A stretch of DNA of 10,114 nt, taken from Synura sp. LO234KE. Taxonomy: Eukaryota > Sar > Synurophyceae > Synurales > Mallomonadaceae. The translations under genes and the position numbers were made by a program. The notes beneath the pieces are model-generated. The model was not told the origin of the DNA. It was given only the letters and a program-made list of their open reading frames with translations, and made no database searches. Within the stretch, counting starts at the first letter, position 1, and every line of letters begins with the position of its first letter. The stretch lies in the NCBI GenBank assembly GCA_015143735.1, contig VKHC01000346.1:1-10114 (forward strand). Reading direction: 5' to 3'. Shown piece after piece: positions 1 through 8,798 of this stretch.

Positions 1-328
1 TTTCGTGGCAGGAGTGCTTGGAATGCTCACAACGTAGGCCGGTATCGAGATACCGGAAAACTGAAGTGACAACGCTTCTACTCTTATTTGGCGCAGAATA
101 CTTAGAGTTACTCAGGGATACAATTTTGATACCATAACTCAACATAATTCAAAAGTCGTGACAAGAAACTGACCCTAAACGCTAAAAAACGTGTTTTGAG
201 TCGTTTTATTTAGCTGGACTATGCGATTATGATGAGGTACTTCTGTTGATGCAGAATAATAAGAGCTATCGGAGGCACATTTCTTCTTGCCGCGTGGAAA
301 ACACTTCGTAAAAGGTGAAAGCACGATG
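1..328. other. AT-rich intergenic sequence with one motif copy
   Basis: I see no gene here. The stretch is AT-rich and its frames are short. The only structure of note is a copy of the motif AAAAACGTGTTTTGA at 185-199, which recurs twice more before position 650 and is described separately. Confidence 0.6.
185..199 (+). repeat. Motif copy AAAAACGTGTTTTGA (copy 1 of 3)
   Basis: This 15-base sequence is exactly the reverse complement of 628-642. It shares the 11-base core ACGTGTTTTGA with 336-346. It has the same orientation as the copy at 336-348 and the opposite orientation to the copy at 626-643. It may be a solitary end of the same kind of element proposed at 329-645, or simply a repeated site. 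A 15-base exact match within 450 bases is not expected by chance, though the A and T runs make it less surprising. Confidence 0.55.
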
Positions 329-645
329 TAAAACGACGTGTTTTGACGTTCTTTCGCGGGTGTCTTTGTAGATCTTCACTCTTCTACAGAAATGGTACCC
401 ATTTTAGCTAGTTGGACTCCGGGTACCTTGGGGCTACTCGGGAAGGATATTTTCCTCTTACAATTGCCCCTAATTCTTTTAGGCGATAGAACTTTACCGA
501 AGTGTAAATAAGGTGCCTGCAATATATTTTTCCGAAGCGTCATGATCAGACATATCTGCATATATAGATTTTGAATCATGAAATGCTTGTTGACCTAAGT
601 AATTCTTGTTTGCCTGTAGGTTCTCCGTCAAAACACGTTTTTGTA
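329..645. mobile_element. Possible TA-flanked MITE-like element
   Basis: The segments 331-348 and 626-643 are inverted repeats matching at 15 of 18 positions, with the inner 13 bases (ACGTGTTTTGACG and its complement) identical. A TA dinucleotide lies directly outside each end (329-330 and 644-645), which is the target-site pattern of Tc1/mariner-type elements. The interior of about 277 bases has no assignable coding capacity: the minus-strand frame at 376-579 and a short plus-strand frame starting at the ATG at 391 resemble nothing I know. If real, this would be a short non-autonomous element moved by a transposase encoded elsewhere. A two-base TA duplication is weak evidence in AT-rich DNA, and the inverted repeats could instead be two copies of a dispersed motif. 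Confidence 0.25.
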
Positions 646-1957
646 CAATAACTCTGACCCCATCTTGTTTTGTTCGCCTTAGTAACTTTTGAAGTTAGAC
701 CTTGGTATACCAACCACTTTAATTAAAATTTGACTGTAAATGGACGCGAAACAAAACATATTCTTTGTACGACATTTTTGACAAAACATCACTAGGTCAA
801 TGACGTTTTCGCAGGAGTGTGCCTTAGTCGTCTCCAAATCTCCAGGCAGGACTTCAGGTCTCCCAATCTCTCAAGAAATGTAATGGTATTGAACAAAATC
901 ATAGGAACCCCTTTGTCACTGGGTGGTGGACTTGGTGCTCAACTATTTCGTCTTATGCTTGGGGTTGAAGAGGTTGGAGAGAGTGGATGGGTGGAAGCTG
1001 TTTCTTACGATGGAGAGCATTCTAATCTGGATATGTGATACTATATCTCTTTCCTGGGGTAACTTATGTGCCGCGTTGTTTTAGAGATGGTTGGGTTTTT
1101 CACGGTATTTTGTCCAGTTTTTTTCACCCTGGGTGTTGCATCATGATAAAAAGAGACAGTCATACTAATTTACTTTTCAATGGAAGGGTTTAGTCGCTGA
1201 TGATTCACAGCTCCACCTGATACCACATTGACCGATAAAATGAGATAGAGCATGTAAGGAATTGAGTAAGGAGGGTATTATTGTCTGCTATCTGTTGATT
1301 AGAGGCTTAGGTGAAGCGACACGTTGAATTTCACATTTTAACCCCTTGCCCTTACCCCTAGAGACATCTGCCAAACTGGCTCATTAGGGTACTTGTTGGT
1401 AAAATTATGTCTGTCACGTTTAAACAAAATAGGCATTATGGGTTTTTCTACCTGAGGAGGGATAGAACCAACGCAACGGGAGAGCGGCTGGCGAAAGTTT
1501 AGCATTAGGAAGATATCCAGACACCGCTGGACTAAGACGAGTAAATTTCCTGTTCTGTCGTGAGATGAACTATTTATTTCGAAAGTTTGAAGGATTCAGT
1601 TTTGAAGTTCGTTTTTAAAATTTTTGACAAATCGAGAAGATTTAGATAAGGCGCTTTGGAAGATTTTGGGCGAAGTCTGAGACAAATCCACCCAAAATCG
1701 GAGTAGAATGTTTTGTGACGGTAATGCAACACATATTTTAAAACACAGCATTAGGTATTCTCAACAATAATCTCCTCCAAATATGAACCTAGGTCCGATA
1801 AAAAAAGTTATAGTTAAGAACTAAGTGTGTATGTAGGAAAAAGTGAGAATCACCGAAAATCGACCAGTTCTTTTCGAGTAACTTTCAAGTCTTACCGATT
1901 TTGTTTAAAACGCCTATATTATCAGATTTTAATTTTCAGCAACATTCAAAGTTCTCG
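646..1957. other. AT-rich intergenic sequence, nothing recognised
   Basis: No gene can be supported. The longest frame is a 73-codon plus-strand frame at 817-1038 with a Gly-rich middle and no recognisable domain; it is treated as chance. A weak inverted pair of the type GCGAA(A)CAAAACA lies near 664-678 and 745-760, reminiscent of the motif family upstream. No tRNA, rRNA or long repeat is visible. Confidence 0.5.
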
Positions 1958-2248
1958 GCGGTTTATTTTTTCCTTACCTACATAAACTGACATAACACGA
2001 ATTCTCATGATATAAAAGTGCACTTATGAAAATTTAATACTGAGTGGCGTCATTCTTATGTAGAGATATTTTTACTTTAAAGTTTCGACATATATGGAGA
2101 TAAATTTTACTTCAAATACTCAATTTATTTGAAAAAATGTCATCCATCGTAATATATCATGTTGGAAAACCTGAATCACCGCGATTTATAACGTATTTAG
2201 TAAATATTAAAAACATTTTGCCACACTTTTCGTGCGGTTTATTTTTTC
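1958..2248. repeat. 15-bp direct repeat pair, 276 bp apart
   Basis: The sequence GCGGTTTATTTTTTC occurs at 1958-1972 and again at 2234-2248 in the same orientation. The flanks resemble each other weakly: both copies follow a T-rich, CG-containing stretch and are followed by pyrimidine-rich then A-rich sequence. The DNA between them is strongly AT-rich and has no gene. This could be a remnant of an old dispersed repeat; part of the identity is low-complexity T. Confidence 0.35.
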
Positions 2249-3551
2249 TCTAGTTTTTCATATACAACAAATAGCGAGATCTAGATGAGAACGTTATCCG
2301 TTCTAAGATAGGCACTTCCGGTTCATTCCCTTGGAGCACTTTACTCTGTCACGGGGTCAAATACTGATTCGTGCATACGGTAGTGATTCTTCGGTTGGGC
2401 ACGCGGATTTTTTCTCACCCCTTATTTAACATGCTGACGTTTTACACATACTAATGAACTACAAAGAATCTGGAAAATTCTGGCGGCAGGAATCATTGCG
2501 CCTTCCGGCCGCCTCATTCTTGTTCCGTGATTGTAGTCAGTTCTCTGAAAACTTTAAAGGATCCCAGTAACTTTCACCTCAGTAAGGACGAATCTACGAG
2601 GGCATATCGGATGGAGGATAAACCTCAATTTGAACTCCCAAGAAGAATCTGGGCGCTAAAATCCCTTTCTGCGCCTAATCCAAAATGAGTGGTAGTCGAA
2701 TATCTCCTCGTATCAATCAGGATCGGTATCAGAATTCGGCTTTCTGTGTAGGCACATATTATATGCTTCTTTACCCTCCAGATTACAGGAAAGGGGAGCA
2801 GAATAATGGACGGCACTTGATACAAGAAAGGCAAATTTAAATTGGTGATAGGACCGTTCGTTCAAGCACTGCAAACAGGGGAGGAGAATTCGCTGTCTTA
2901 GCAGATTTAGATACGTATGCAGGGCACGTTCCATCGACAGGTAGATTTGTAGATGCTGAGACCAAGACATTTCCGAGACAAAATGTTTTTAAACTCGTCC
3001 CGATCCGGCTCGATATACACTTGAATCCAAGGGCCCCGACCGCTTTGAATCAAGTGTAAAATACTTGAGCTCATCTTAAGTATATTGTAGCAAAACTCTA
3101 CACCAGGCAGAAATTTTTGGCTGGAGACTGTGTTGACGAAAAGTTGTATACACTTAAATAATTAGTATTTTAACATAGGCTATATTATATATCCAGAATG
3201 GCCATAATCGCCGTAGAATAAATTGTAGGTTCAGGTCGGGGTATGATCAAAAAATTACGTATTCACTAAATACTTAAGACCAAAGGAGGCAAGGGTAATG
3301 GCCCCACTCCACCCTACCCCATCTAATTATCTCATATTTACCTTTCACAAGCGAAGAAGTCCCGCGACAGAGTAGAGATTAATGGGATATAGTAGCATAA
3401 TTAGCCAAGTCTCAAAAATATTCTTGTGGGGCTTAAGCCTAATATAACAAGAGACTTGTAATCTCTTATCTTAGATTGTAGCTCGACTGACGAATAATCA
3501 TTTCTGCTCTCTCAAAATACTAAGTCACATATGTTATTTATATCATGTTGC
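2249..3551. other. AT-rich intergenic sequence with small GC-richer patch
   Basis: No gene can be supported. Around 2480-2530 a short GC-richer patch contains a 38-codon plus-strand frame starting at the ATG at 2454; it matches nothing I recognise. Two overlapping minus-strand frames (2625-2834 and 2713-2970) lack domain signatures and look like chance frames. The remainder is AT-rich single-copy-looking sequence. Confidence 0.5.
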
Positions 3552-3569
3552 CGTCAAAACATTTTGACG
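3552..3569. repeat. 18-bp palindrome CGTCAAAA-CA-TTTTGACG
   Basis: Two perfect 8-base arms surround a two-base centre. The arm CGTCAAAA is the same as one side of the motif repeated at 336-348 and 626-638, so this looks like two half-sites head to head. It could be a dimeric protein-binding site, or the closely apposed ends of a deleted element. The sequence shows the symmetry; the role is unknown. Confidence 0.5.
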
Positions 3570-4157
3570 TCCGAAGTTGAAAGCGAGTCTGCATCTATCA
3601 CTAAAATTGCCTGCTAGCCACTTCTTATGAAGCCTCACTTGTGGTGGCAGAGTAGACCGCTTATGAGGACTGGACGAGACAAGCCCAGACCAGTTCAAGG
3701 AAAACTGTTACTTAGCTTGAAGCCAGAGCATTGAAAACAGGTCAGTAAAAAAATGAGATGCAATTTAATGCCGGTATTAGACACGCTTGGATTCCGTCGT
3801 GAAAAATCGATGCCGAATGTGAATTATCACCATCGTGGATAAGATGCTCCTCTTTCGAAGAAGCTGCTTCTAGGGGTTCAGAAAAATTTCTAATTAAAAG
3901 AGTCAAAAAACCATAGAAAAAAATAAAGCTGGCCAAGTGTGGTTTGATTTTTGGGACCACTCCAACATGCGAATGTGCTATGGCATTTTGCAAACGTAGT
4001 TTAGAAAATGTCGTACCAGAGCAGCTGTTTAAGATGGAAAGCCTCTACAGAACCGATTCAAGAATATCAAGCGTATCACGGAGGTTAGGATATCACAGCG
4101 ACATTTTTCATTTAGTGTTCATCGACATTTTTTATAATGATCAACAGATTTAGGTGA
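3570..4157. other. AT-rich intergenic sequence, nothing recognised
   Basis: Two chance-length frames on opposite strands (minus 3742-3993, plus 3944-4153) overlap here and neither carries a recognisable motif. I see no RNA gene or mobile element. Confidence 0.45.
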
Positions 4158-4230
4158 TCCTTTTTTCATAGCAGCTTGACTCTATAGTAGAGATAGGTTA
4201 TTAGTCCTTTTTCATAGCAGCAGCTTGGCT
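4158..4230 (+). repeat. Imperfect direct repeat, about 24 bp, two copies
   Basis: Copy one at 4158-4181 and copy two at 4205-4230 share TCC, a T run, CATAGCAGC and CTTG-CT. Copy two has one T fewer, one extra AGC triplet and an A-to-G change. Start-to-start spacing is 47 bases and the DNA between is not repeated. It looks like a local duplication that has since diverged by small slippage changes. Confidence 0.55.
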
Positions 4231-5688
4231 TGAAGAGGAATTCAGGGCATACTCTCATCCTGAGTGGTGAAACTCTTTGAAAATGTAGTGACGAGTGCGT
4301 TAATGCAGAAACAAATGGTGCAAACCGATTTTCCTTCGACATAGTATATTTATTGAAAAGAAATTAAGATAGAGTGCAAAACAAATAATATGTCCAATTG
4401 AGCTCAAAAGCTGGAAGAACGACTATGCATCTCATCAGTACCCTGACTCATCCCCTATTTTGGGTTCTGTAATGGAGTAGATAGTAGGTTCATGGATGAG
4501 CGAGCCCCGTAGTGATATTAATCAACTATTGATGCAGGTCAAGTATTATTTCCAGATCTTATGATTACTCGTCAACTAGACAGAGGACTCGAATTTGCAT
4601 ATCGCCAATGTTCATCTCAATCAAAATAGTTCCAAAAACAGATTTGTTGACGATGGTCAAAACAGTTATCGCTGCTGCTTGGTAAATATCCTGTATTCTT
4701 TTGACATCCGATGATTCTCAAATGCTGTTTTTTGTGTAAACGTGACTTGGCCTCGCATTCGCGCTGGAAGCGATCCCGATTTATTGATCTCCTCAGAGGT
4801 TGATCTCGATGAGTTTGAATTGGCGGTGTTTGTGAGGCGAGCTCCTCAGATGTTGATAACGAAGGGTTTGGGTCGTTGATATTGCTTGAGCCAACCTTCA
4901 TAACTGATTCCTCAACGATCTCTCACCATCTCGTCGTAGCAGTTGAAAAGGCACATGTCAAACGAACACTCAAAATTTACATTGCCATTAGTTCTTACGG
5001 GGAATTTTAATAGGTGCCTGCGAAGGGGCAGAGTTGTAGTCATATTTTTGATTAGCTTCTCGTCATAAACAGCTCTTCACTGATTTTCTAGCGTTCAAGC
5101 TTTCTCCGCATTGCATGATTGAGAATAAAATTCAGAGCGCTTCTCCATGATAGAACAATTCCAGGTTTATAGTGTTAAAAACGTATTTTTCTCTAAATTG
5201 GATGTATAAGAGTCGTTTCGAGTTTACAAGCGTGATTGCCTAGAGCAGTCTTACATTCACGGGCATCAGCTGCGCTTCTCTCAGCACCCAATATCCGGCG
5301 TAGTCCGAAACCGAAAATCTTAATACTCAATTTAATATCTTTTTGTCAATAAAACATTCAAATCTGAAGTGTTGGATGGCAAAGCCTCACGAAAGTTTCT
5401 GGACACCATTGGTTCTAAAAAAGTTAAATGCGCTATCTCCATCGATACATTGAGCGAATCAGCAGGCTCATTTTTACCTTTCACGGACAGGGAAAATTCA
5501 GAATCACTTTTCTTCTCATGGTAACTATTTCAAGCACATCAAAAAAGAAATCTTGCGAGCTGAACTCGTCGTCTTTCCGGATGTTTTTGAAGTCTGTAGG
5601 CTACAAAATGCAAGAGGAGTTTTCAGGCAAAATATGCTCACTTTCAAAACCGAGTAGTTGAAGATTAGTATAAGTTACAGAAGCCGCC
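4231..5688. other. AT-rich intergenic sequence with unassigned frames
   Basis: No gene can be supported. The longest frame is a 94-codon minus-strand frame (4617-4901) rich in Ser, Pro, Gln and Arg in its first two thirds. It has no domain I recognise, and frames of this length are expected by chance in a 10-kb window. A 77-codon plus-strand frame at 5428-5661 is similarly featureless. A spliced exon in 4617-4901 cannot be excluded without transcript data. Confidence 0.45.
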
Positions 5689-5735
5689 AATAGTATTTGA
5701 ATTCACTCCCAAGAACATACTATTTTAGAGGGAGT
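5689..5735 (+). other. Interlocked inverted repeats (H-type pseudoknot topology)
   Basis: AATAGTAT at 5689-5696 is complementary to ATACTATT at 5717-5724, and ACTCCC at 5705-5710 is complementary to GGGAGT at 5730-5735. The two pairs interlock rather than nest, the arrangement of an H-type pseudoknot if transcribed (stems of 8 and 6 bp, loops of 8, 6 and 5 bases). No gene adjoins it, and such pairs occur by chance at this scale, so a functional RNA is only a possibility. Confidence 0.2.
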
Positions 5736-6364
5736 CACAGCTACCACCACCCCAAAAAAGAAGCATATGGCTTGATAAATTTCTAATGCCACAAGGTAAG
5801 TTTGCAGGTATTAGACGGCGAAAGAGTGGTGTTTATCAGCTGGGAAGATTTGAACTGAGGCTACCGTTATGTTTGTTGGGGTTTTCCAAGAGGACTTACC
5901 GAACTACAAGATTTTGTTCGGTGACGACAATATAAGTCTGCTTGCCATGTTTGAGTTTCTCTGTGCGTCAGTCTTAAACCATTTACACGTGCATTAAGAA
6001 TAATTGTGATTTGATTTTTGCAGGGTATTTTTCTAAATACATTTTGTGCGACAGTGCCAAAACATATCTAACTCTAATACTAATATCTAACTTGCTCTAC
6101 TTCAGAATATGCTTACTAGTGGTCTCTAGATTACAGTTATCTAAGCCATATTAACCGCGCAGGAAACACCGCCCCAGGCTTTTCGAAATGCTGCAAAATT
6201 AAAAATTACAATCTGCAAATCAGGAAAATCAACCTTTTTCAGACTTATAGTGAATTTAATAGCTATACAATATATGCTCAGTTTAAGTTTGGTGCATTCA
6301 AAATTCTTGCCTAAGCCGTCACCAACCCTCCATAAGCCGTGAAATCATTCCATGGGGCTCATTG
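5736..6364. other. AT-rich intergenic sequence with one short hairpin
   Basis: No gene is visible. A hairpin can form at 5898-5922: ACCGAAC and GTTCGGT, 7-bp arms around an 11-base loop. It is not followed by a T run and has no neighbouring gene, so I do not call it a terminator. Confidence 0.45.
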
Positions 6365-6755
6365 TTAAAAGCCGCTCCCGTGAGATCTCTTCCCACTTCG
6401 AGCTGGAGTAGCGAGTGTTGCCGTTCCTTCCCCGGAGCGGGTACTATCTTCACCCAGGAAACACGCACCTAGTAATCGGAGTAACAAGGCTACATTTCTC
6501 CGCTGAAATTGTTGATAGACCAGGAGTCCGTTTCCTTATATTGTTTATGCGAAGCTTTTTTGTCATATGCCGTCATGGCCTCGTTCGATATGGTTGTCCT
6601 CTATATGACAGGAAATGCGAGTCACCGATGTTACATGTTTTCACATAGTGCCTCCTCGCCCCCTGCTTCTGCTTGTTTGCCCCGCTTCCCTTCTCGCGCT
6701 CCTGCAACGCCTTTCTCCGGGGGCGCACGCGTGCTCTTCTACCTCTAGTGGAGGA
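6365..6755. other. Isolated GC-rich islet, possible gene relic
   Basis: This stretch stands out from its AT-rich surroundings: 6421-6480 has 34 G+C of 60 and 6661-6720 has 38 of 60, values similar to the recognised coding segments further right. Several overlapping frames cross it on both strands. Examples are a plus-strand frame at 6415-6648 and a minus-strand stretch of about 57 codons without an ATG, at about 6370-6537. None has a motif I can name. The part from 6650 to 6750 is pyrimidine-rich on the plus strand and CpG-containing. It may be a decayed exon, a CpG-rich control region or part of an inserted element. Confidence 0.3.
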
Positions 6756-8102
6756 CATAAACGATCGGAGGTCCCAAATCGTTCATTAAAATCTAAAATA
6801 ATATTCAAAACGAGATTCAAATTCATAAAAATCTGGGCCTACGATGCATGTGGTCCATCTTAATACCACCATATTTTTAAGTAAAATCTTAATATACAAA
6901 ATAGGTATGGAAACAAAAATTAGCTATATGGACGCGGTATCGTTTCGAAGTATCTGTACGTGGTCGAGATTTGAGAAATGACTTAATATTGTTTCTGCAG
7001 CATATGGAACAGAAGATATATTATGTAGAGGTGGATGAGGGGATTTATTAACAAAATAGTGAGCTCTTGGTATATATCTCTTAGAAATAATTTCTCGGTT
7101 ATGGGTGCTGGAAGTAGGTACTCCCTTGCTGGTTGATGTACTGTTGAAAAGAATGCTTAGTTAACGCTATTTTATCTTAAGAACCACCGACTTATCTTGA
7201 GTCTATAAGAAAAGACATTGGTTAGAGACGTCCAAGAGATATTATATGTGGTACTGCTTTATATCATTATTAAAAAATGCTGTGGTAAAACAATTAATGA
7301 TTAAAAATTTTCAGATAAATGCTTTTGCCTATTGAATGTCTTCGTTTAGATTACGGGCAATGAGATAAATTTTGCACGATAGTCCTCCTGGCTCATGATT
7401 TCAACTACAAAATATAATTGGCATCAGTGGTTTGTATTTTTTCCAAGCGCACAAGCTATCTCAAGCCAGGCGATGAATTTTGCTTCCTGAAAAAACACAA
7501 GTATGTTTAAATAACCTTGGAAAGGAGTAAATATTATCTGACATTATCCGATATGCCGTAGCTCTGTTAAAATTTATGTTTGACGTCATGAAGTCTTCAT
7601 TCGACATCACAATCAGATATTACTTGAACGAGCACATAGTATAAAAAGATCTTATGTAGTTTAAATCGTTAAACCCGGTATAATTTATTAAATAATTTTA
7701 ATTGTATCCAAATACAAAAACTCCACGCCACATATTTGTTCATATAGCAATATCTGGTGTTTGATGCGGAGAGTGCTTCGTCTTTTCGCTCTGAAAATAC
7801 AACGGAGTTCAAATTATCTAGCCCTCATTATTCGTGGAGGAGGTTGATGCATTGCGCTAAACATTACCTGATATAGTAATGAAGTGCGCCAAACAAGAAT
7901 CTATATTTGTAGCGATGGGTTTAGGTGAGGAAATTGCATAATTTACAATTAATCATCGGAAACATCACGAACAAACAGTTACTTATATTCTACCTCAATT
8001 ATATTTTAGCGATCTGAAAAATCATATTGCAGTATAAAGTATCTGTCAGGAGGTTATCTAAAGAATTTTTCGCCTTCCGAAACTCTTATGGTCAATTACA
8101 AT
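6756..8102. other. AT-rich intergenic sequence
   Basis: No open frame of note occurs over this stretch, and no RNA gene or long repeat is visible. The main structure is an imperfect palindrome at 7581-7609, listed separately. The base composition and lack of frames suggest ordinary intergenic DNA. Confidence 0.55.
7581..7609. repeat. 29-bp imperfect palindrome beginning TGACGTCA
   Basis: The left arm TGACGTC-ATGAA pairs with the reverse complement of TTCATTCGACATCA, matching at 11 of 12 aligned positions with a two-base gap, around a short centre. The first eight bases are TGACGTCA, the full palindromic site recognised by ATF/CREB-type bZIP factors in many eukaryotes. No gene adjoins it in this window, so regulatory use is speculative. 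Confidence 0.35.
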
Positions 8103-8124
8103 GGGGTAATAAGGGGGTAATAAG
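8103..8124 (+). repeat. Perfect tandem duplication of an 11-bp unit
   Basis: GGGGTAATAAG is present twice without interruption at 8103-8113 and 8114-8124. It lies 126 bases left of the lowest traceable point of the RNase H relic. It is likely a small slippage duplication. Confidence 0.7.
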
Positions 8125-8165
8125 TTAGAAACTAACAGACAGGTGAGACGCAAGAAAAATTTTCA

Positions 8166-8175
8166 CCCCCCCCCC
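8166..8175. repeat. Homopolymer run of ten C
   Basis: Ten consecutive C residues (ten G on the minus strand) lie about 75 bases beyond the last traceable part of the RNase H relic. The run could be an assembly or sequencing uncertainty as well as real sequence. Confidence 0.7.
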
Positions 8176-8249
8176 ATCGAAATCAACCACTCTCTATGTA
8201 CCAACTGGCAAGCGCCGTGACCGAGTGGAGAAACAAGAAAGAAAAATTG

Positions 8250-8798
8250 TCAGGGGTCACGGGCACGAATTCCGCGAACCCGCTGGATGATCTTCTTGTT
8301 GTATATCTGGGTTAGATGAAGTCGTCGGTGAATAGGCGGACGCAGTACTCACTGTCAGTGATGATGTTGACCTTTTGCCTCCCGGTGCCGAAGGGACAGT
8401 CGAGAAACCAGATCAAGGGGTGATATAATGCGCTGATTTTACCGGTTTTGTTGGTGGGTTGGTCGGCCACAAGCGATTGAGAGTCCCATGGGTCAGAGAC
8501 GACTGGGCCCCACAGTGTGTGAGTCGGAGAGAGGCACATGAACTCCCCAGCCACACGTTCCGCGCACCGCTGAGGCAGATCCGTCTGTGTACAGGACCGC
8601 GTTCGGGGAGGAATTGCGTGAGAGCGCACACTCTGCTATTTCCCGGGTCTTTAACCACTTGAAGTCTCGCTTGATCCCAATAGTCTGCATTTGGGCTTCC
8701 TTCCACGTCGCATACACTCCTGGGATGTGGCCGAGGCGAGCACACCAGAAGAATTTGGGATCCTTGCCCGGGCGGGGCGAGAACGTTGTGTACTTCAT
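8250..8798 (-). pseudogene. RNase H1-type gene relic (hybrid-binding plus nuclease domain)
   Basis: RNase H1 cuts the RNA strand of RNA-DNA hybrids. From the ATG at 8798, residues 14-59 form the N-terminal hybrid-binding domain (caulimovirus viroplasmin-like fold): FFWCARLGHIPGVYATWKEA, then a DFKWLKT stretch. Residues 67-88 begin the nuclease domain, with AVLYTDGSASA holding the first catalytic Asp (codon 8583-8585) and GWGVHV after it. That frame ends at a stop at 8493. The domain continues in another frame over about 8525-8315: WGPVVSDPWDSQS, TNKTGKISALY, then NIITDSEYC with a catalytic Asp at 8354-8356. That frame stops at 8312, and a third frame (8312-8250) carries NKKIIQRVRG before a stop. 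The usual second catalytic Glu after TN-TG is Lys (8438-8440), and the last Asp region is not recognisable. Two frame breaks and a lost active-site residue make this a pseudogene. The family call is firm. It could be a decayed copy of the host gene or a captured domain of a mobile element. Confidence 0.85.

Noticed and set aside
376-579. Minus-strand frame, and a short hydrophobic plus-strand frame from the ATG at 391
   Set aside because: Neither resembles a known protein, and both lie inside the proposed non-coding element.
817-1038. 73-codon plus-strand frame with a Gly-rich centre
   Set aside because: No domain, no supporting neighbours, and a length expected by chance in a window of this size.
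1339-1362. CCCTT/CCCCTA-like stretch suggestive of telomeric repeats
   Set aside because: It is irregular and not repeated in tandem.
4431-4438. CTGATGAG on the minus strand, as in hammerhead ribozymes
   Set aside because: The required GAAA segment and closing stems are not found at suitable spacing.
4617-4901. 94-codon minus-strand frame rich in Ser, Pro, Gln and Arg
   Set aside because: It is the longest unexplained frame in the left part but shows no family signature. Without transcript evidence I keep it as unassigned intergenic sequence.
5847-5855. B-box-like GTTCAAATC on the minus strand, suggesting a tRNA
   Set aside because: The T stem does not pair well, and no A box or cloverleaf can be drawn upstream.
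5898-5922. Hairpin with 7-bp arms as a possible terminator
   Set aside because: There is no adjoining gene and no T run, and the context is eukaryotic, so a bacterial-type terminator is not expected.
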